Source: SB15 sp964639245 (GTDB lineage: Bacteria; Chloroflexota; Anaerolineae; Aggregatilineales; J027). From it: a stretch of 64,000 nt of DNA. Position 1 is the stretch's first letter. Each line of letters begins with the position of its first letter. Below, in pieces: positions 25,606-34,494 of the stretch. The stretch is taken from NCBI GenBank assembly GCA_964639245.1, contig CAZXCU010000001.1, positions 1 to 64,000 on the forward strand, read 5' to 3'. The notes below the pieces were generated by a model. It saw only the letters and a program-made list of their open reading frames with translations, made no database searches and had not been told where the DNA came from. The position numbers were made by a program, and so were the translations under genes.

Positions 25606-26628
25606 TTGGAATATACACATTTGGGTAAAAGCGGGTTGGAGGTTTCGCACCTCTGTTTGGGATGTATGAGTTTTGGAACTCCAAATTGGTTGGGGTGGGA
25701 CTGGGTAATGGATGAAATTACATCAGAACCTTTTTTTCGCCGCGCTATCGAACTAGGCGTTAATTTCTTTGATACCGCCGACTCTTATTCTGAGGGACGC
25801 AGCGAGGAAATCGTAGGAAAATGGCTCAAAAAATATGCTAACCGCGATGAGGTGGTCATTGCAACAAAAGTGTACTTTGGGGCGTTCGATCGTCCGAATC
25901 AGAGTGGCTTGTCACGGAAGCATATTCAGCAAGCCTGTGAAGCAAGTCTGCGTCGCCTAAGTATTGAAATAATCGATCTGTATCAGATTCATCGCTTTGA
26001 TCCTTATACCCCTATTGAAGAAACTCTTATGGCACTTGATCAACTGGTGCAGCAGGGTAAAGTCCGTTATATCGGTGCAAGTTCAGCCTATGTTTGGGAA
26101 TTTATGCGTGCGTTAGGGATTTCTGATCGCTATGGATGGGCACGGTTTGTTTCCATGCAAAATCAATATAACTTGCTTTATCGGGAAGAAGAGCGTGAAA
26201 TGATGCCGCTGTGTGAAACCGACGGGATAGGCATGATTCCTTGGTCGCCACTGGCACGGGGTTTACTGGCACGTAAACCGGATGAAACAGAAACCACATC
26301 CCGCTCTCATTCAGACGGTTTAATTCAACTGTATCAATCTCCCTGCGATCGAGCAATTGCGCTCCGGGTTGGAGAAGTTGCCGCCCAGAGAGGCATCAAG
26401 CCTTCTCAAGTGGCACTTGCTTGGCTTTTATCTAAACCTGTAGTGACAGCTCCAATTGTAGGTGTCTCCAAATTACAACATCTTGAAGATGCAGTTAGTG
26501 CAACAGAAATACAACTAACTTCTGAAGAATGTGAGTATCTTGAAACGCTGTACCAGCCGAAGCCAACGGTCGGGATCACACCCCCCTTTTCTTATCCTAA
26601 GTCCGGTGCAGTCCATGATCGTCACTAG
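25606..26628 (+). CDS. Aldo/keto reductase
   Basis: About 340 aa. Start TTG 25606, because AGGAGG is 6 nt upstream; the more distal TTG at 25588 would place this motif inside the gene. AKR signatures: LGKSGLEVSHLCLGCMSFG, NFFDTADSYSEGRSEEIVG (Asp and Tyr of the tetrad), VVIATKV (Lys), DLYQIHRFD (His), IGASSAYVWE, and C-terminal APIVGVSKLQHLEDAV for NADPH binding. The family reduces carbonyls or oxidises alcohols with NADP(H); this subgroup resembles YajO/Tas-type proteins. Upstream MarR-type operators suggest induction with the neighbouring pump and oxidoreductases. Confidence 0.9.
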   Translation: MEYTHLGKSGLEVSHLCLGCMSFGTPNWLGWDWVMDEITSEPFFRRAIELGVNFFDTADSYSEGRSEEIVGKWLKKYANRDEVVIATKVYFGAFDRPNQSGLSRKHIQQACEASLRRLSIEIIDLYQIHRFDPYTPIEETLMALDQLVQQGKVRYIGASSAYVWEFMRALGISDRYGWARFVSMQNQYNLLYREEEREMMPLCETDGIGMIPWSPLARGLLARKPDETETTSRSHSDGLIQLYQSPCDRAIALRVGEVAAQRGIKPSQVALAWLLSKPVVTAPIVGVSKLQHLEDAVSATEIQLTSEECEYLETLYQPKPTVGITPPFSYPKSGAVHDRH

Positions 26629-26662
26629 GGTTTTTTAACGAAGCTGCTTAATTACAGATATG

Positions 26663-26690
26663 TGTTGGACAGTCATCTGGCTGTCCAACA
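26663..26690. terminator. Bidirectional terminator-like hairpin between convergent genes
   Basis: TGTTGGACAG (26663-26672) is perfectly inverted at 26681-26690 around an 8-nt loop, in the 72-bp gap where the aldo/keto reductase and the oxidoreductase genes converge. T-rich sequence follows loosely on each side (CTATTTTATG on the plus strand). Confidence 0.6.
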
Positions 26691-26700
26691 TCTATCATTG

Positions 26701-27276
26701 CTATTTTATGTTTTTATCATAGAGAATGCGGAAAGCCAGATGTCGTCCCAAGTGGCGTGACATTCCCAACCACAGTGAGAGAGCGGTATCCAGTAAGCCA
26801 ATCTTATCAAGATCACCCAGATATAGTGGATTAAGGCCAACGTTTCGTATTAAACCAGCAACCAGATTCTGATAGTGTTCTGGCCCAACGAAAAGTAAAT
26901 CTGGCCGTTCACCATTAATCACTGGATTTTGAAAGTTCTCATATCCAAGTGTGTTAAATGCCTTATAGATGTAGGATTGTGGAAGCATGTTTGACAGTGC
27001 ATTGACGACTGATTGTTCGGATGAGCCACCACCATTGGTTGCATCAATCACAACCTTGCCTGCTAGTTCAAGGTGTTTGGCAGTCTCCACGACAGCACTA
27101 CCGGGAATTGCAAACAGGATGACTTCCCCATGCTGCACAGCTTCTTCAACAGTACCCACTTTGCCGGGCAGTACCTTAGGATTTCGGATTCCAAACATGA
27201 CATCATGTCCGGTTGAAATCCAAGCTTCACCGATGCTGCCACCAATACGGCCTGAACCTATGATGCCGATTTTCAT
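26701..27276 (-). CDS. NADPH-dependent F420 reductase-type oxidoreductase (F420_oxidored fold)
   Basis: 191 aa from ATG 27276 (AAGGA upstream; a distal ATG at 27306 is less likely). N-terminal Rossmann motif MKIGIIGSGRIGGSIGEAW, then HDVMFGIRNP, EVILFAIPGSAVVETAK, VVIDATNGGG and a substrate lobe YIYKAFNTLGYENFQNP. The layout matches the NADP oxidoreductase coenzyme F420-dependent family; many bacterial members act on unknown substrates and not on F420. Last gene of a run of four minus-strand genes starting with the MFS pump. Confidence 0.8.
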   Translation of the reverse strand: MKIGIIGSGRIGGSIGEAWISTGHDVMFGIRNPKVLPGKVGTVEEAVQHGEVILFAIPGSAVVETAKHLELAGKVVIDATNGGGSSEQSVVNALSNMLPQSYIYKAFNTLGYENFQNPVINGERPDLLFVGPEHYQNLVAGLIRNVGLNPLYLGDLDKIGLLDTALSLWLGMSRHLGRHLAFRILYDKNIK

Positions 27277-27345
27277 ATTTTTTATTCCTTTCTTTATTCT
27301 GACCAATACTCAAATTGATTGGAGCTGTTAAGGGACATAACTCTG

Positions 27346-28728
27346 TTAGGTTGGAATCACAAATGGCAGGCGAACCATGAATTGTGTATCACCGGGCTGA
27401 GATTTCAGCGTGACTGAACCATGATGGCGCTGAACAACACTGCGATAGACAGTATCCAGCCCTAATCCAGTCCCTTTCCCAACTGGTTTTGTGGTGAAAA
27501 AAGGCTCAAAGATACGGTTTTGAATTTCCTGGGGGATACCGGGACCGGTATCTGTTATTGTCACAACAATATGATCACCATCAATAGCCGTGGTAACAGA
27601 AATTTCCCCTTTCCCCTCCATTGCATCAATAGCATTGTCTAGCAGGTTAGTCCAAACTTGGTTTAGCTCACTGCCATATGCCTGAATCTTGGGTAAAGCC
27701 ACCGCATAGGATTTAGTTATCTTGACTGCGCTGCTGAGCTTATGATTTAGAAGTGCCAGTGCGTTATCAATGCCTGTATGAATATCAACATCCTGCTGCG
27801 GCGTTTGATCCATATAGGCATAGGATTTGATTGCTTTCACTAGCTCAGAAATATGAGCAGTGCTGTTGTCAATGCCATTGAATAATTCATCTAAATCAAG
27901 ACTGAGATTGATCAGGGTAAGGGCATTGCTCAACGCCTCATGTGGAATAGCAGTTGCCAGTTTTTCTAAGTCACTTGAAAAAACGCCAGCCGTTGCTAAG
28001 GATGGAGCAAAAATCCAGCTATTTCCGACCGCATGGTTGTCCAGCCAAGTGGTAATTTCTTCCTCATGATCATACTGGGCTAACGCATCCAAGGGAGATT
28101 GCTGCAATCGACGGTTGCAGATTTCCTGCTGAAATTGGATAAGCCATTGGAGTTGCTCCATATTCAACTGACTGAGTTGAATGAAGGTTGACTGTAATTG
28201 GTTGATGTTTTCCCGCAGTTGTTTAACTGAGCGCTGTGCGGCGGCGGCTGGATTATTAAGGTCATGCGCTAAACCAGCCGCCAACTTGCCTAAAGCGGAC
28301 ATTTTTTCATACTGGCGAACGTTGTTATCAATGGCCTGTAGTCGCTTTGCCATTGCAGGCAGGATAGTACTGTTCACAGGGGAACACACCGTTAACATGA
28401 GGATAAAATCCTCTGCACAGATTCGGAGTATTCGTGTTGTTCCAACGGCTCTGGCGCTGGCGATATAAGGTGTGTTGGTCAATAGTGGGATTTCGCCTGT
28501 GAAAGCCCCACTTTGATGGGTTGCCAGAATAACCTGCTCTCCACCCATTTTTTTGGTGATCCGAAGTTCACCTTGTAGGAGGACATAAAAGGCATCTGCC
28601 GGGGCTGCTTCATGGAAAGCATAGTCGCCGGAAGCAAGCTCCACTTCAGAGCTATGTTCCTCAAGCCAAATAATCTGATCGTCTGACAGGTCAGCAAACA
28701 ACGGAATATCACAGATGCGTTCGTACAT
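27346..28728 (-). CDS. Cyclic nucleotide-binding domain histidine kinase
   Basis: 460 aa, no membrane segment. Residues ~8-120 form a cNMP-binding beta-roll (FYVLLQGELRITKKMGGEQV, GAFTGEIPLLTNTPYIA). Kinase part: H-box LGKLAAGLAHDLNNPAAA with phosphoacceptor H155, N-box VWTNLLDNAIDAM, G1 ITDTGPGIP and G2 GKGTGLGLDTVY. It is cytosolic and may read a small ligand or redox state. The upstream gene, 17 nt away, encodes a receiver domain fused to a flavin reductase, most likely its phosphotransfer partner; this pairing is found in several actinobacteria and Chloroflexota. Confidence 0.9.
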   Translation of the reverse strand: MYERICDIPLFADLSDDQIIWLEEHSSEVELASGDYAFHEAAPADAFYVLLQGELRITKKMGGEQVILATHQSGAFTGEIPLLTNTPYIASARAVGTTRILRICAEDFILMLTVCSPVNSTILPAMAKRLQAIDNNVRQYEKMSALGKLAAGLAHDLNNPAAAAQRSVKQLRENINQLQSTFIQLSQLNMEQLQWLIQFQQEICNRRLQQSPLDALAQYDHEEEITTWLDNHAVGNSWIFAPSLATAGVFSSDLEKLATAIPHEALSNALTLINLSLDLDELFNGIDNSTAHISELVKAIKSYAYMDQTPQQDVDIHTGIDNALALLNHKLSSAVKITKSYAVALPKIQAYGSELNQVWTNLLDNAIDAMEGKGEISVTTAIDGDHIVVTITDTGPGIPQEIQNRIFEPFFTTKPVGKGTGLGLDTVYRSVVQRHHGSVTLKSQPGDTQFMVRLPFVIPT

Positions 28729-28745
28729 AGGGTTCCTCTATCGCC

Positions 28746-30410
28746 TTAGACTGTACTCAAATACTGATGGATAAACTGCACTGCTATTGATCCTTCACCA
28801 ACCGCAGAGGCTACCCTCTTAATTGATTTTGACCGCACATCACCAGCAGCAAAGATGCCGGGTACACTTGTTTCTAGCAGATAGGGATCACGCTCTAGCT
28901 TCCACTCCACTGGCAGTCTATTGTTCTGAATTAAATCTGTACCGGTCAAGATAAAACCGTGTTTATCGCGCTTCAGGATTCCATTTAGCCAGTCAGTACG
29001 GGGTTCCGCCCCTATAAAGATAAATAGGGCAGTTGCTGGGACTGTTTCATTTCTGCCTGATCCGCGATCCGTAATGGTAAGAGCTTCAAGATGTGTATCA
29101 CCATGCACTTGAACGGCTTCAGTACAGGGGCGAACAAGGATATTGGTGGTTTCACTGATTTGATCAATGAGATACTGGGACATACTTGCCTGTAACGATG
29201 GAGCGCGAACTAGCATAACGACCTTGCGGGCAAATTTTGAGAAATACATGGCCGCCTGTCCTGCTGAGTTTGCACCTCCAATGATGTATATATCGTCATC
29301 TTTGCATGAGAGTGCCTCAGTCATTGCTGCTCCATAGTACACTCCTGCGCCACTTAGCTGATCAAGGCCGGGAATTTCCAACTTACGATAGGAAACTCCC
29401 GTTGAGATGAGGAGGGCATGGCAACTAATTTCATTGCCATCATCCATGGTCAGTATCCGGTAGGTATCCTGTACTTTTAATCCTGTGACTTCAGCGGGAG
29501 TAATGATCTCAACACCAAAGCGCTTTGCCTGAGCAACTGCCCGGCGTGCAAGATCAGCGCCACTTAACCCTACTGGAAACCCCAAGTAGTTTTCAATGCG
29601 GGAGCTTGTGCCAGCCTGACCACCCGGTGCTTTACGTTCAATCATCACCGTTTTCAAGCCTTCAGAAGCACCGTAAACTGCTGCGGCTAACCCCGCTGGG
29701 CCGCCGCCAACAATGGCAAGATCATAAAATGGTTGTTCAGCGCGGATTTGCAGACCTGACTTCTCAGCGAGTTGTTGCATCGTTGGCTGAATAAAGTAAT
29801 GACCGTCAGGAAAAAGCACTACAGGAAGGACATCAGGAGTCAAGTTTGAGGAGGCCAGCAATGAAGTAGCCGCCCCACTACGTTCAATATCCATCCATGT
29901 ATAGGGAATCTGATTTTGTGCTAGAAAATCTTTGATCATATGTGACAAGGATGACCATTGATTACCGATCACCCGAATTCCATCAAATGCTGGTCGATAA
30001 GTTGATTGCCAGTCATCTAGCAGATCATTCAGGATAGGATAGAGGTTCTCCTCCGGTGGGTCCCAAGGCTTCATCAGGTAGTGATCAATACGAATCAGAT
30101 TAATCGCCTGAATAGCTGCCTCGGTATCAGCATAGGCAGTAAGAAGCACCTTTTTGGCATCAGGATAAATGTTCATGGCTTCTGCTAGGAACTCAACCCC
30201 ATTCATGTCGGGCATTCGATGATCCGACACAAACAGTGCAATCACTTCGTTTCGAAGATTAAGTTGTTTTACCGTAGCTAACGCATCTCGGGGTGAATCT
30301 GTGCGAATAACACGATAGGTATCACCGTATTTTTTCCTGAGATCACGCTCAACTGCGCGGGAAACTTCAACATTGTCGTCCACTACAAAAATAATTGGTT
30401 TGCCTGCCAT
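28746..30410 (-). CDS. Response regulator fused to a thioredoxin reductase-like flavoprotein
   Basis: 554 aa. Residues 1-~125 are a receiver: acidic pair DD11-12, phosphoacceptor D63 (VSDHRMPD), T91 and K114 (LMKPW). A linker region ~140-215 has thioredoxin-like strands (VLPVVLFPDGHYF). From ~225 a thioredoxin-reductase-type module: FAD motif DLAIVGGGPAGLAAAVYGA, GGQAGTSSRIENYLGFP, NADPH motif IYIIGGANSAGQAAMYFSK and PGIFAAGDVRSKSIKRVASA. The redox CxxC (CATCDG in TrxB) is replaced by YYGAAMTEALSC, so it is not a standard thioredoxin reductase; a diaphorase-like output under phosphorylation control is inferred. Confidence 0.9.
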   Translation of the reverse strand: MAGKPIIFVVDDNVEVSRAVERDLRKKYGDTYRVIRTDSPRDALATVKQLNLRNEVIALFVSDHRMPDMNGVEFLAEAMNIYPDAKKVLLTAYADTEAAIQAINLIRIDHYLMKPWDPPEENLYPILNDLLDDWQSTYRPAFDGIRVIGNQWSSLSHMIKDFLAQNQIPYTWMDIERSGAATSLLASSNLTPDVLPVVLFPDGHYFIQPTMQQLAEKSGLQIRAEQPFYDLAIVGGGPAGLAAAVYGASEGLKTVMIERKAPGGQAGTSSRIENYLGFPVGLSGADLARRAVAQAKRFGVEIITPAEVTGLKVQDTYRILTMDDGNEISCHALLISTGVSYRKLEIPGLDQLSGAGVYYGAAMTEALSCKDDDIYIIGGANSAGQAAMYFSKFARKVVMLVRAPSLQASMSQYLIDQISETTNILVRPCTEAVQVHGDTHLEALTITDRGSGRNETVPATALFIFIGAEPRTDWLNGILKRDKHGFILTGTDLIQNNRLPVEWKLERDPYLLETSVPGIFAAGDVRSKSIKRVASAVGEGSIAVQFIHQYLSTV

Positions 30411-30501
30411 TTTGATCCCTTTATCTCGTTATACACAAAGCCGCAGATGTCATAAGTCATTCAAGCTACCGTACTCCAGATTAGAAAACGTTTTAGGCGG
30501 T

Positions 30502-31704
30502 TCACAACTTACTGATTGATGAGAAACGTGCGATGCCAAATTCAATCGTTTTACAGCCTGCCGCGATGAGGAATATCCACATGGGGTCGTGATCGACAAC
30601 GAGCCATCCCCCTATCATTGCTCCGATTGGCATGGCTGCTAGCGACAACATTCTCGATAGACTTAGGACACGCCCAAAAAGATACTCGGGAATGTATTCT
30701 TGACGTACTGAGGTTGATAGAACGACCCAAGCTACGTTACATGCCGAAACCATGCCAAAACCAAATCCTGCTGTCCACCACAGACGTACCCCCGCCATGA
30801 GCAGCAAGCCGGACATACCAAATAAGAGAATCAGGGGGTACAGGACACCACGTCGATACTTTTGACTCAATGGAACAATAGCAAGACTTCCCAAAAATCC
30901 CCCGAGACCCAGCATAGCATAATTGATCCCACTGAGATGAGCAGAAATCTGCAAGGTATCGCGCAGATAAAACATGAAGATTGCGCTGACCATTCCAAAA
31001 CCGAAATTGCCTATCGCAGCCTGCACACTTAGGATGGAAATTACGCTGTTATGGTATAACCATTGCAAGCCTTCTCGCATTTCCTGAATAAAGGAGCCTG
31101 TATTACGTTGTGATTGGGCTAATGCTGGCATTCCCATCACCACAATAAGCGTTCCAACAAAGGAAAAGGCATCCAGCCACAGGGTCTGAAAGCCTCCTAA
31201 GAACGTAATTAATCCACCTGCCACCATAGGGCCGAGCATACTCGCCAGTTGCATCACTGTCTGATGACGTGCATTGGCACGAGTGAGATTTCCCTGAGCG
31301 ATTTCAGGCATAATGGCAGTAGTGGTAACATCGAAACCCAGTGTCATAAACGACAGCGCAAAGGCAGCAATGTATAAGTACCAGATTTCTAAGAGTCCGA
31401 TGGTTTGTAGGAGGGGAATACTTATGACCACCAGCATCCGTCCCACGTCCATCAACATAAGTAATTTGCGCCGATCCCATCTGTCAATGTAAACACCAAT
31501 CACTGCGCCAAAAAATAGCACAGGCAAAATTTCTACCGCAAAAAGACTTCCCATGCTGACAGATGAATGGGTCAATTCGTAAGCAATCCAAGGAATTGCA
31601 AAGGCATACAATGAATCCCCTAGTTTGGAAATAGTGAGTCCTGCCAGAAACGGCGTAAACGGGCGAGGAAACAATACGGTGGATTTTGATGTAATCGTAG
31701 TCAT
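30502..31704 (-). CDS. MFS transporter
   Basis: 400 aa with about 12 hydrophobic helices; the loop after helix 2 carries the family motif YIDRWDRRKLLMLMDVGR (MFS motif A type GxxxDRxxRR) and the central loop is short. Members of this macrolide-efflux-like (MFS_3) group export drugs or metabolites with the proton gradient. AGGA lies 9 nt before ATG 31704. Three MarR-type operators lie 18-83 nt upstream of the start codon, so the MarR protein at 25 kb probably represses it. First gene of the minus-strand run that continues to the response regulator, kinase and oxidoreductase. Confidence 0.85.
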   Translation of the reverse strand: MTTITSKSTVLFPRPFTPFLAGLTISKLGDSLYAFAIPWIAYELTHSSVSMGSLFAVEILPVLFFGAVIGVYIDRWDRRKLLMLMDVGRMLVVISIPLLQTIGLLEIWYLYIAAFALSFMTLGFDVTTTAIMPEIAQGNLTRANARHQTVMQLASMLGPMVAGGLITFLGGFQTLWLDAFSFVGTLIVVMGMPALAQSQRNTGSFIQEMREGLQWLYHNSVISILSVQAAIGNFGFGMVSAIFMFYLRDTLQISAHLSGINYAMLGLGGFLGSLAIVPLSQKYRRGVLYPLILLFGMSGLLLMAGVRLWWTAGFGFGMVSACNVAWVVLSTSVRQEYIPEYLFGRVLSLSRMLSLAAMPIGAMIGGWLVVDHDPMWIFLIAAGCKTIEFGIARFSSISKL

Positions 31705-31721
31705 ATAGAGTTATCCTAATT

Positions 31722-31787
31722 GTTGTCATTAACAACGTTGCTTACGACAACAATATATGTGGGTTTTAGATCGTTGTCAAGAGCAAC
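31722..31787. promoter_or_regulatory. Three MarR-type operators upstream of the MFS gene
   Basis: Sites at 31722-31736 (GTTGTCATTAACAAC), 31737-31751 (minus strand GTTGTCGTAAGCAAC, directly abutting the first) and 31773-31787 (GTTGTCAAGAGCAAC) all fit GTTGTC-N4-RCAAC. The first two together make a larger dyad ATTGTTGTC...GACAACAAT. Positioned for repression of the MFS gene and possibly of the divergent hydrolase. Confidence 0.65.
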
Positions 31788-31908
31788 AATTTTAAGTTTA
31801 ACCCGCCGTTTGAAGCCTCAACTTTTAGGATTCTCTAAAACAATTCAATGCAAACCTATCCCGATGCTAAGATGCAGATCAATACACATCAAGCTTTGGA
31901 GGCACTAC

Positions 31909-32640
31909 ATGCGGTTGTATATTATGCAAATGGGGTTGTATACTCCGGTTGAATATCCTGTTCCGTTCGCGGCATACTTGATCCAGACCGATGATGGCAA
32001 GAATGTCCTCGTTGATACCGGAGTCGATGAACGTTATGTCGCAGCAATATTTAATGATCAGTGGGAAAACTTGATTAAGGTTGAGCCTAGCGATCAAATC
32101 CTTAATCAGTTAAAAGCGCTGAGCTTAACACCAGACGATATTGACTATGTTATCGCCACACACTTTGATGAAGATCACTGTGGGCATAACTTTCTCTTCC
32201 GTAAAGCGGAATTCATTGTTCAAAAATCACACTACGAGTTGGCAAAGTTGGGCAAGGAAGCACGCTTCGAGACGTGTCGTAGCTGTTGGGATCGCCCCGA
32301 ACTAATTTATCGGCAGATCGAGGGGGATATAACCCTTCTCCCCGGGATTGATCTGATCATGACCAATGGACATGTGGTTGGTCACCAATCAGTCATTGTC
32401 CATTTGCCTAATACTGGCGCAGTTTTACTCGCGGTTGATGCCATCCGAGACGGCGATATGCTTGAACCGGGAATTGATCCTAGAACGAAATCCATGTTCG
32501 ATATGGATGGTGAGGAACTGATTGTCGGGGTTGAGAAGATCAAATCTCTTATGACAAAAGAGCAAGTCCAACTTTCTGTATTTGGTCACGATGGTAAACG
32601 CTGGCAATCCTTAAAGAAATCCCCCGCCTACTATGATTAG
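31909..32640 (+). CDS. Metallo-beta-lactamase-fold hydrolase, AHL-lactonase-like
   Basis: 243 aa from ATG 31909 (GGAGG 6 nt upstream). Order: PVPFAAYLIQTDDGKNVLVD, the zinc motif ATHFDEDHCGH, TNGHVVGHQSVIV, and VLLAVDAI. In the canonical HxHxDH the second His is Asp here (H-F-D-E-D-H), as in a subset of lactonase-like MBL proteins. The family hydrolyses N-acyl homoserine lactones or other esters and lactones; quorum quenching cannot be claimed from sequence alone. Divergent from the MFS gene across the operator block and convergent (4-bp overlap) with an ArsR-type regulator. Confidence 0.8.
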   Translation: MRLYIMQMGLYTPVEYPVPFAAYLIQTDDGKNVLVDTGVDERYVAAIFNDQWENLIKVEPSDQILNQLKALSLTPDDIDYVIATHFDEDHCGHNFLFRKAEFIVQKSHYELAKLGKEARFETCRSCWDRPELIYRQIEGDITLLPGIDLIMTNGHVVGHQSVIVHLPNTGAVLLAVDAIRDGDMLEPGIDPRTKSMFDMDGEELIVGVEKIKSLMTKEQVQLSVFGHDGKRWQSLKKSPAYYD

Positions 32641-33626
32641 TTAACGAACAAATCCAGCAAACCCTGACCTCTAGGGGTTAGGTAGTAGTAAACACGGTGT
32701 CCGCTGCGATAAGTGCTGACAATACCTGCCGTGCGAAGCTGGCTTAAATGCTGGGATACTGCCCCCGCAGTCATGTAGAGTTTGACAGCCAGCTCAGATG
32801 TATGCAATGGCTCTTGCAGCATTATCAAAATATTCGCTCGTGCAGGGCCTAGAAGCTGCACCAGTTCCAAGGCCGGGTCAGGAAGGTGCTGGGGCTGCCA
32901 CAGGCCGCTGCCACGAGCGTTGTAAACTACTAAGGATTGCTTCTGACGATCAAGCTGGCATAAAACCATGCAGGGCAACCGAAAGATAGTTGGAACAAAA
33001 TGAATGCCTTGACCCTCCAGCATGTATTCTGTTAGGGCGGTTTTTTGCTCTGACAGGATTTGCAATGTTCCTGCCTCGTAGCGAATCTTTGAGGCTATAT
33101 TGCTAACCATCCAGTCTGTGCCATACAAGGCCATCTGTCTCGCACGAAACAAAATATCCTGCTCAAGCACAGAACGAACCTGCGACCAAATCGTCGATAG
33201 AGTCTGATCCCAGTAGGATCGTAGTTCTTCGACCAGACAGGCAAGCGCCTCATAGGGGTCAGACAGAAAATGTTCATGCTCTTTAGTAAATACAGCATAG
33301 GTATCAACAAGGTCTTGAATATCAGCACGGATAACTTCCTCCGGCGCTGACTTAAGAAGCTCAATCTCTGCCTCAAAAGTTCGATTCTGACGAACGGATT
33401 TTGGGATTACGAAATCAACCGGGTATCCATCAGGCAACATAACGGATTGTATGTAAGGAAAATCAGCAGGGTGAGTATTAGGAAGCGCTTCAATAACCAA
33501 GGGCTCATAATGAATATGCAGATTGGTATCCCGGAGAACATTAAAGCTGGCAAATAACTCCCCTAGATGGTTAAAACTAAACCGTGTTTTAGCCAGATCA
33601 TCAGGGGTCAAATATAGGGTGATCAT
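32637..33626 (-). CDS. ArsR-type winged-helix regulator with a long N-terminal domain
   Basis: 329 aa. The C-terminal ~70 residues are an ArsR HTH: ANILIMLQEPLHTSELAVKL, GAVSQHLSQLRTAGIVSTYR, HRVYYYLTPRG. The N-terminal ~240 residues match the DUF5937-like ligand/dimer region of large ArsR proteins (FSFNHLGELFASFNVLRD). No metal-binding cysteine pair is seen at the HTH. AGGAG lies 8 nt before the ATG. Its 3' end overlaps the hydrolase gene by 4 bp in convergent orientation. It probably controls itself or the haemoglobin gene that follows divergently 283 bp away. The 33627-33909 gap shows no further gene. Confidence 0.8.
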   Translation of the reverse strand: MITLYLTPDDLAKTRFSFNHLGELFASFNVLRDTNLHIHYEPLVIEALPNTHPADFPYIQSVMLPDGYPVDFVIPKSVRQNRTFEAEIELLKSAPEEVIRADIQDLVDTYAVFTKEHEHFLSDPYEALACLVEELRSYWDQTLSTIWSQVRSVLEQDILFRARQMALYGTDWMVSNIASKIRYEAGTLQILSEQKTALTEYMLEGQGIHFVPTIFRLPCMVLCQLDRQKQSLVVYNARGSGLWQPQHLPDPALELVQLLGPARANILIMLQEPLHTSELAVKLYMTAGAVSQHLSQLRTAGIVSTYRSGHRVYYYLTPRGQGLLDLFVN

Positions 33627-33909
33627 CTATCGATCTCCTGAATACATTATTTACCATGATCTATTTTATCGTGATTATAAGGATAATACTTGTCAATTTC
33701 TGATAAATTGCGTGATGTTGCAGGGTATCGATACGAGTTGTGAAGTTAAAGATCATGCTAGCATATAGTATCGGCTCCTGCAAAATGAATTTTCAGGCAG
33801 TCTCATAACCTACCCATAAGTAGAGTTTTCCTACGGGTTTGTACCCTGTAGATTTAGAAAGGTCGTGACACAGGTTACAACTAAATAACCTTCAAAGAAA
33901 TGAGGTAAG

Positions 33910-34386
33910 ATGATCCCAAAACCAACACCTACTCTGTATGAATGGATGGGTGGTGATCCTGAAACATTTGTAGCTTTAATAGAGAATTTTTATGACCGTG
34001 TCATTGAAGATCCTCTTCTGAAGTCACTTTTCGAACACATGCGGCCTGAGCATCGTAGACGGGTAGCGGCGTGGTTTACTGAAGTATTCGGAGGGCCAGC
34101 AATGTATAGCGATGCTCAGGGTAATCATGCTGGAATGGTCAAAAGGCATCTCAATCTGGCCATTACAGAAGCACAGCAAAAACGTTGGGTTCAACTGATG
34201 AATGATGCAGCTGACGCGACGCAATTACCCAAAGACCCGGAATTCCGTTCTGCATTTTTGGCCTATGTTGAATGGGGTACGCGGATGGCACTAATGTATT
34301 CACAGCCCGGTATGGAACCGCCCTCAGACCAAGCACCAATGCCAAAGTGGGGTTGGGGAGAAGCAAAACCTTATATTCCTGATTAA
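33910..34386 (+). CDS. Group II truncated haemoglobin-like globin
   Basis: 158 aa. It begins TLYEWMGGDPETFVALIENF, with the DPLLKSLF motif, then HAGMVKRHLNLAITEAQQ, where the His of KRHLNL is the proximal haem ligand, followed by RWVQLMNDAAD (conserved Trp of group II). The C-terminal tail PKWGWGEAKPY is a family feature. Such globins handle oxygen, nitric oxide or peroxides in the cytosol. GAGG stands 4 nt ahead of the ATG. It fits the redox/stress theme of the cluster. Confidence 0.9.
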   Translation: MIPKPTPTLYEWMGGDPETFVALIENFYDRVIEDPLLKSLFEHMRPEHRRRVAAWFTEVFGGPAMYSDAQGNHAGMVKRHLNLAITEAQQKRWVQLMNDAADATQLPKDPEFRSAFLAYVEWGTRMALMYSQPGMEPPSDQAPMPKWGWGEAKPYIPD

Positions 34387-34494
34387 CCTTTTGATGGGTT
34401 GCATTTTTGCTGAACAGACAGACTTAGGTACTGCTTCATAACCTCAGTATATCAAAACTACTGCGATGCTGGAAACTAGTTATGACGTCTGAGG

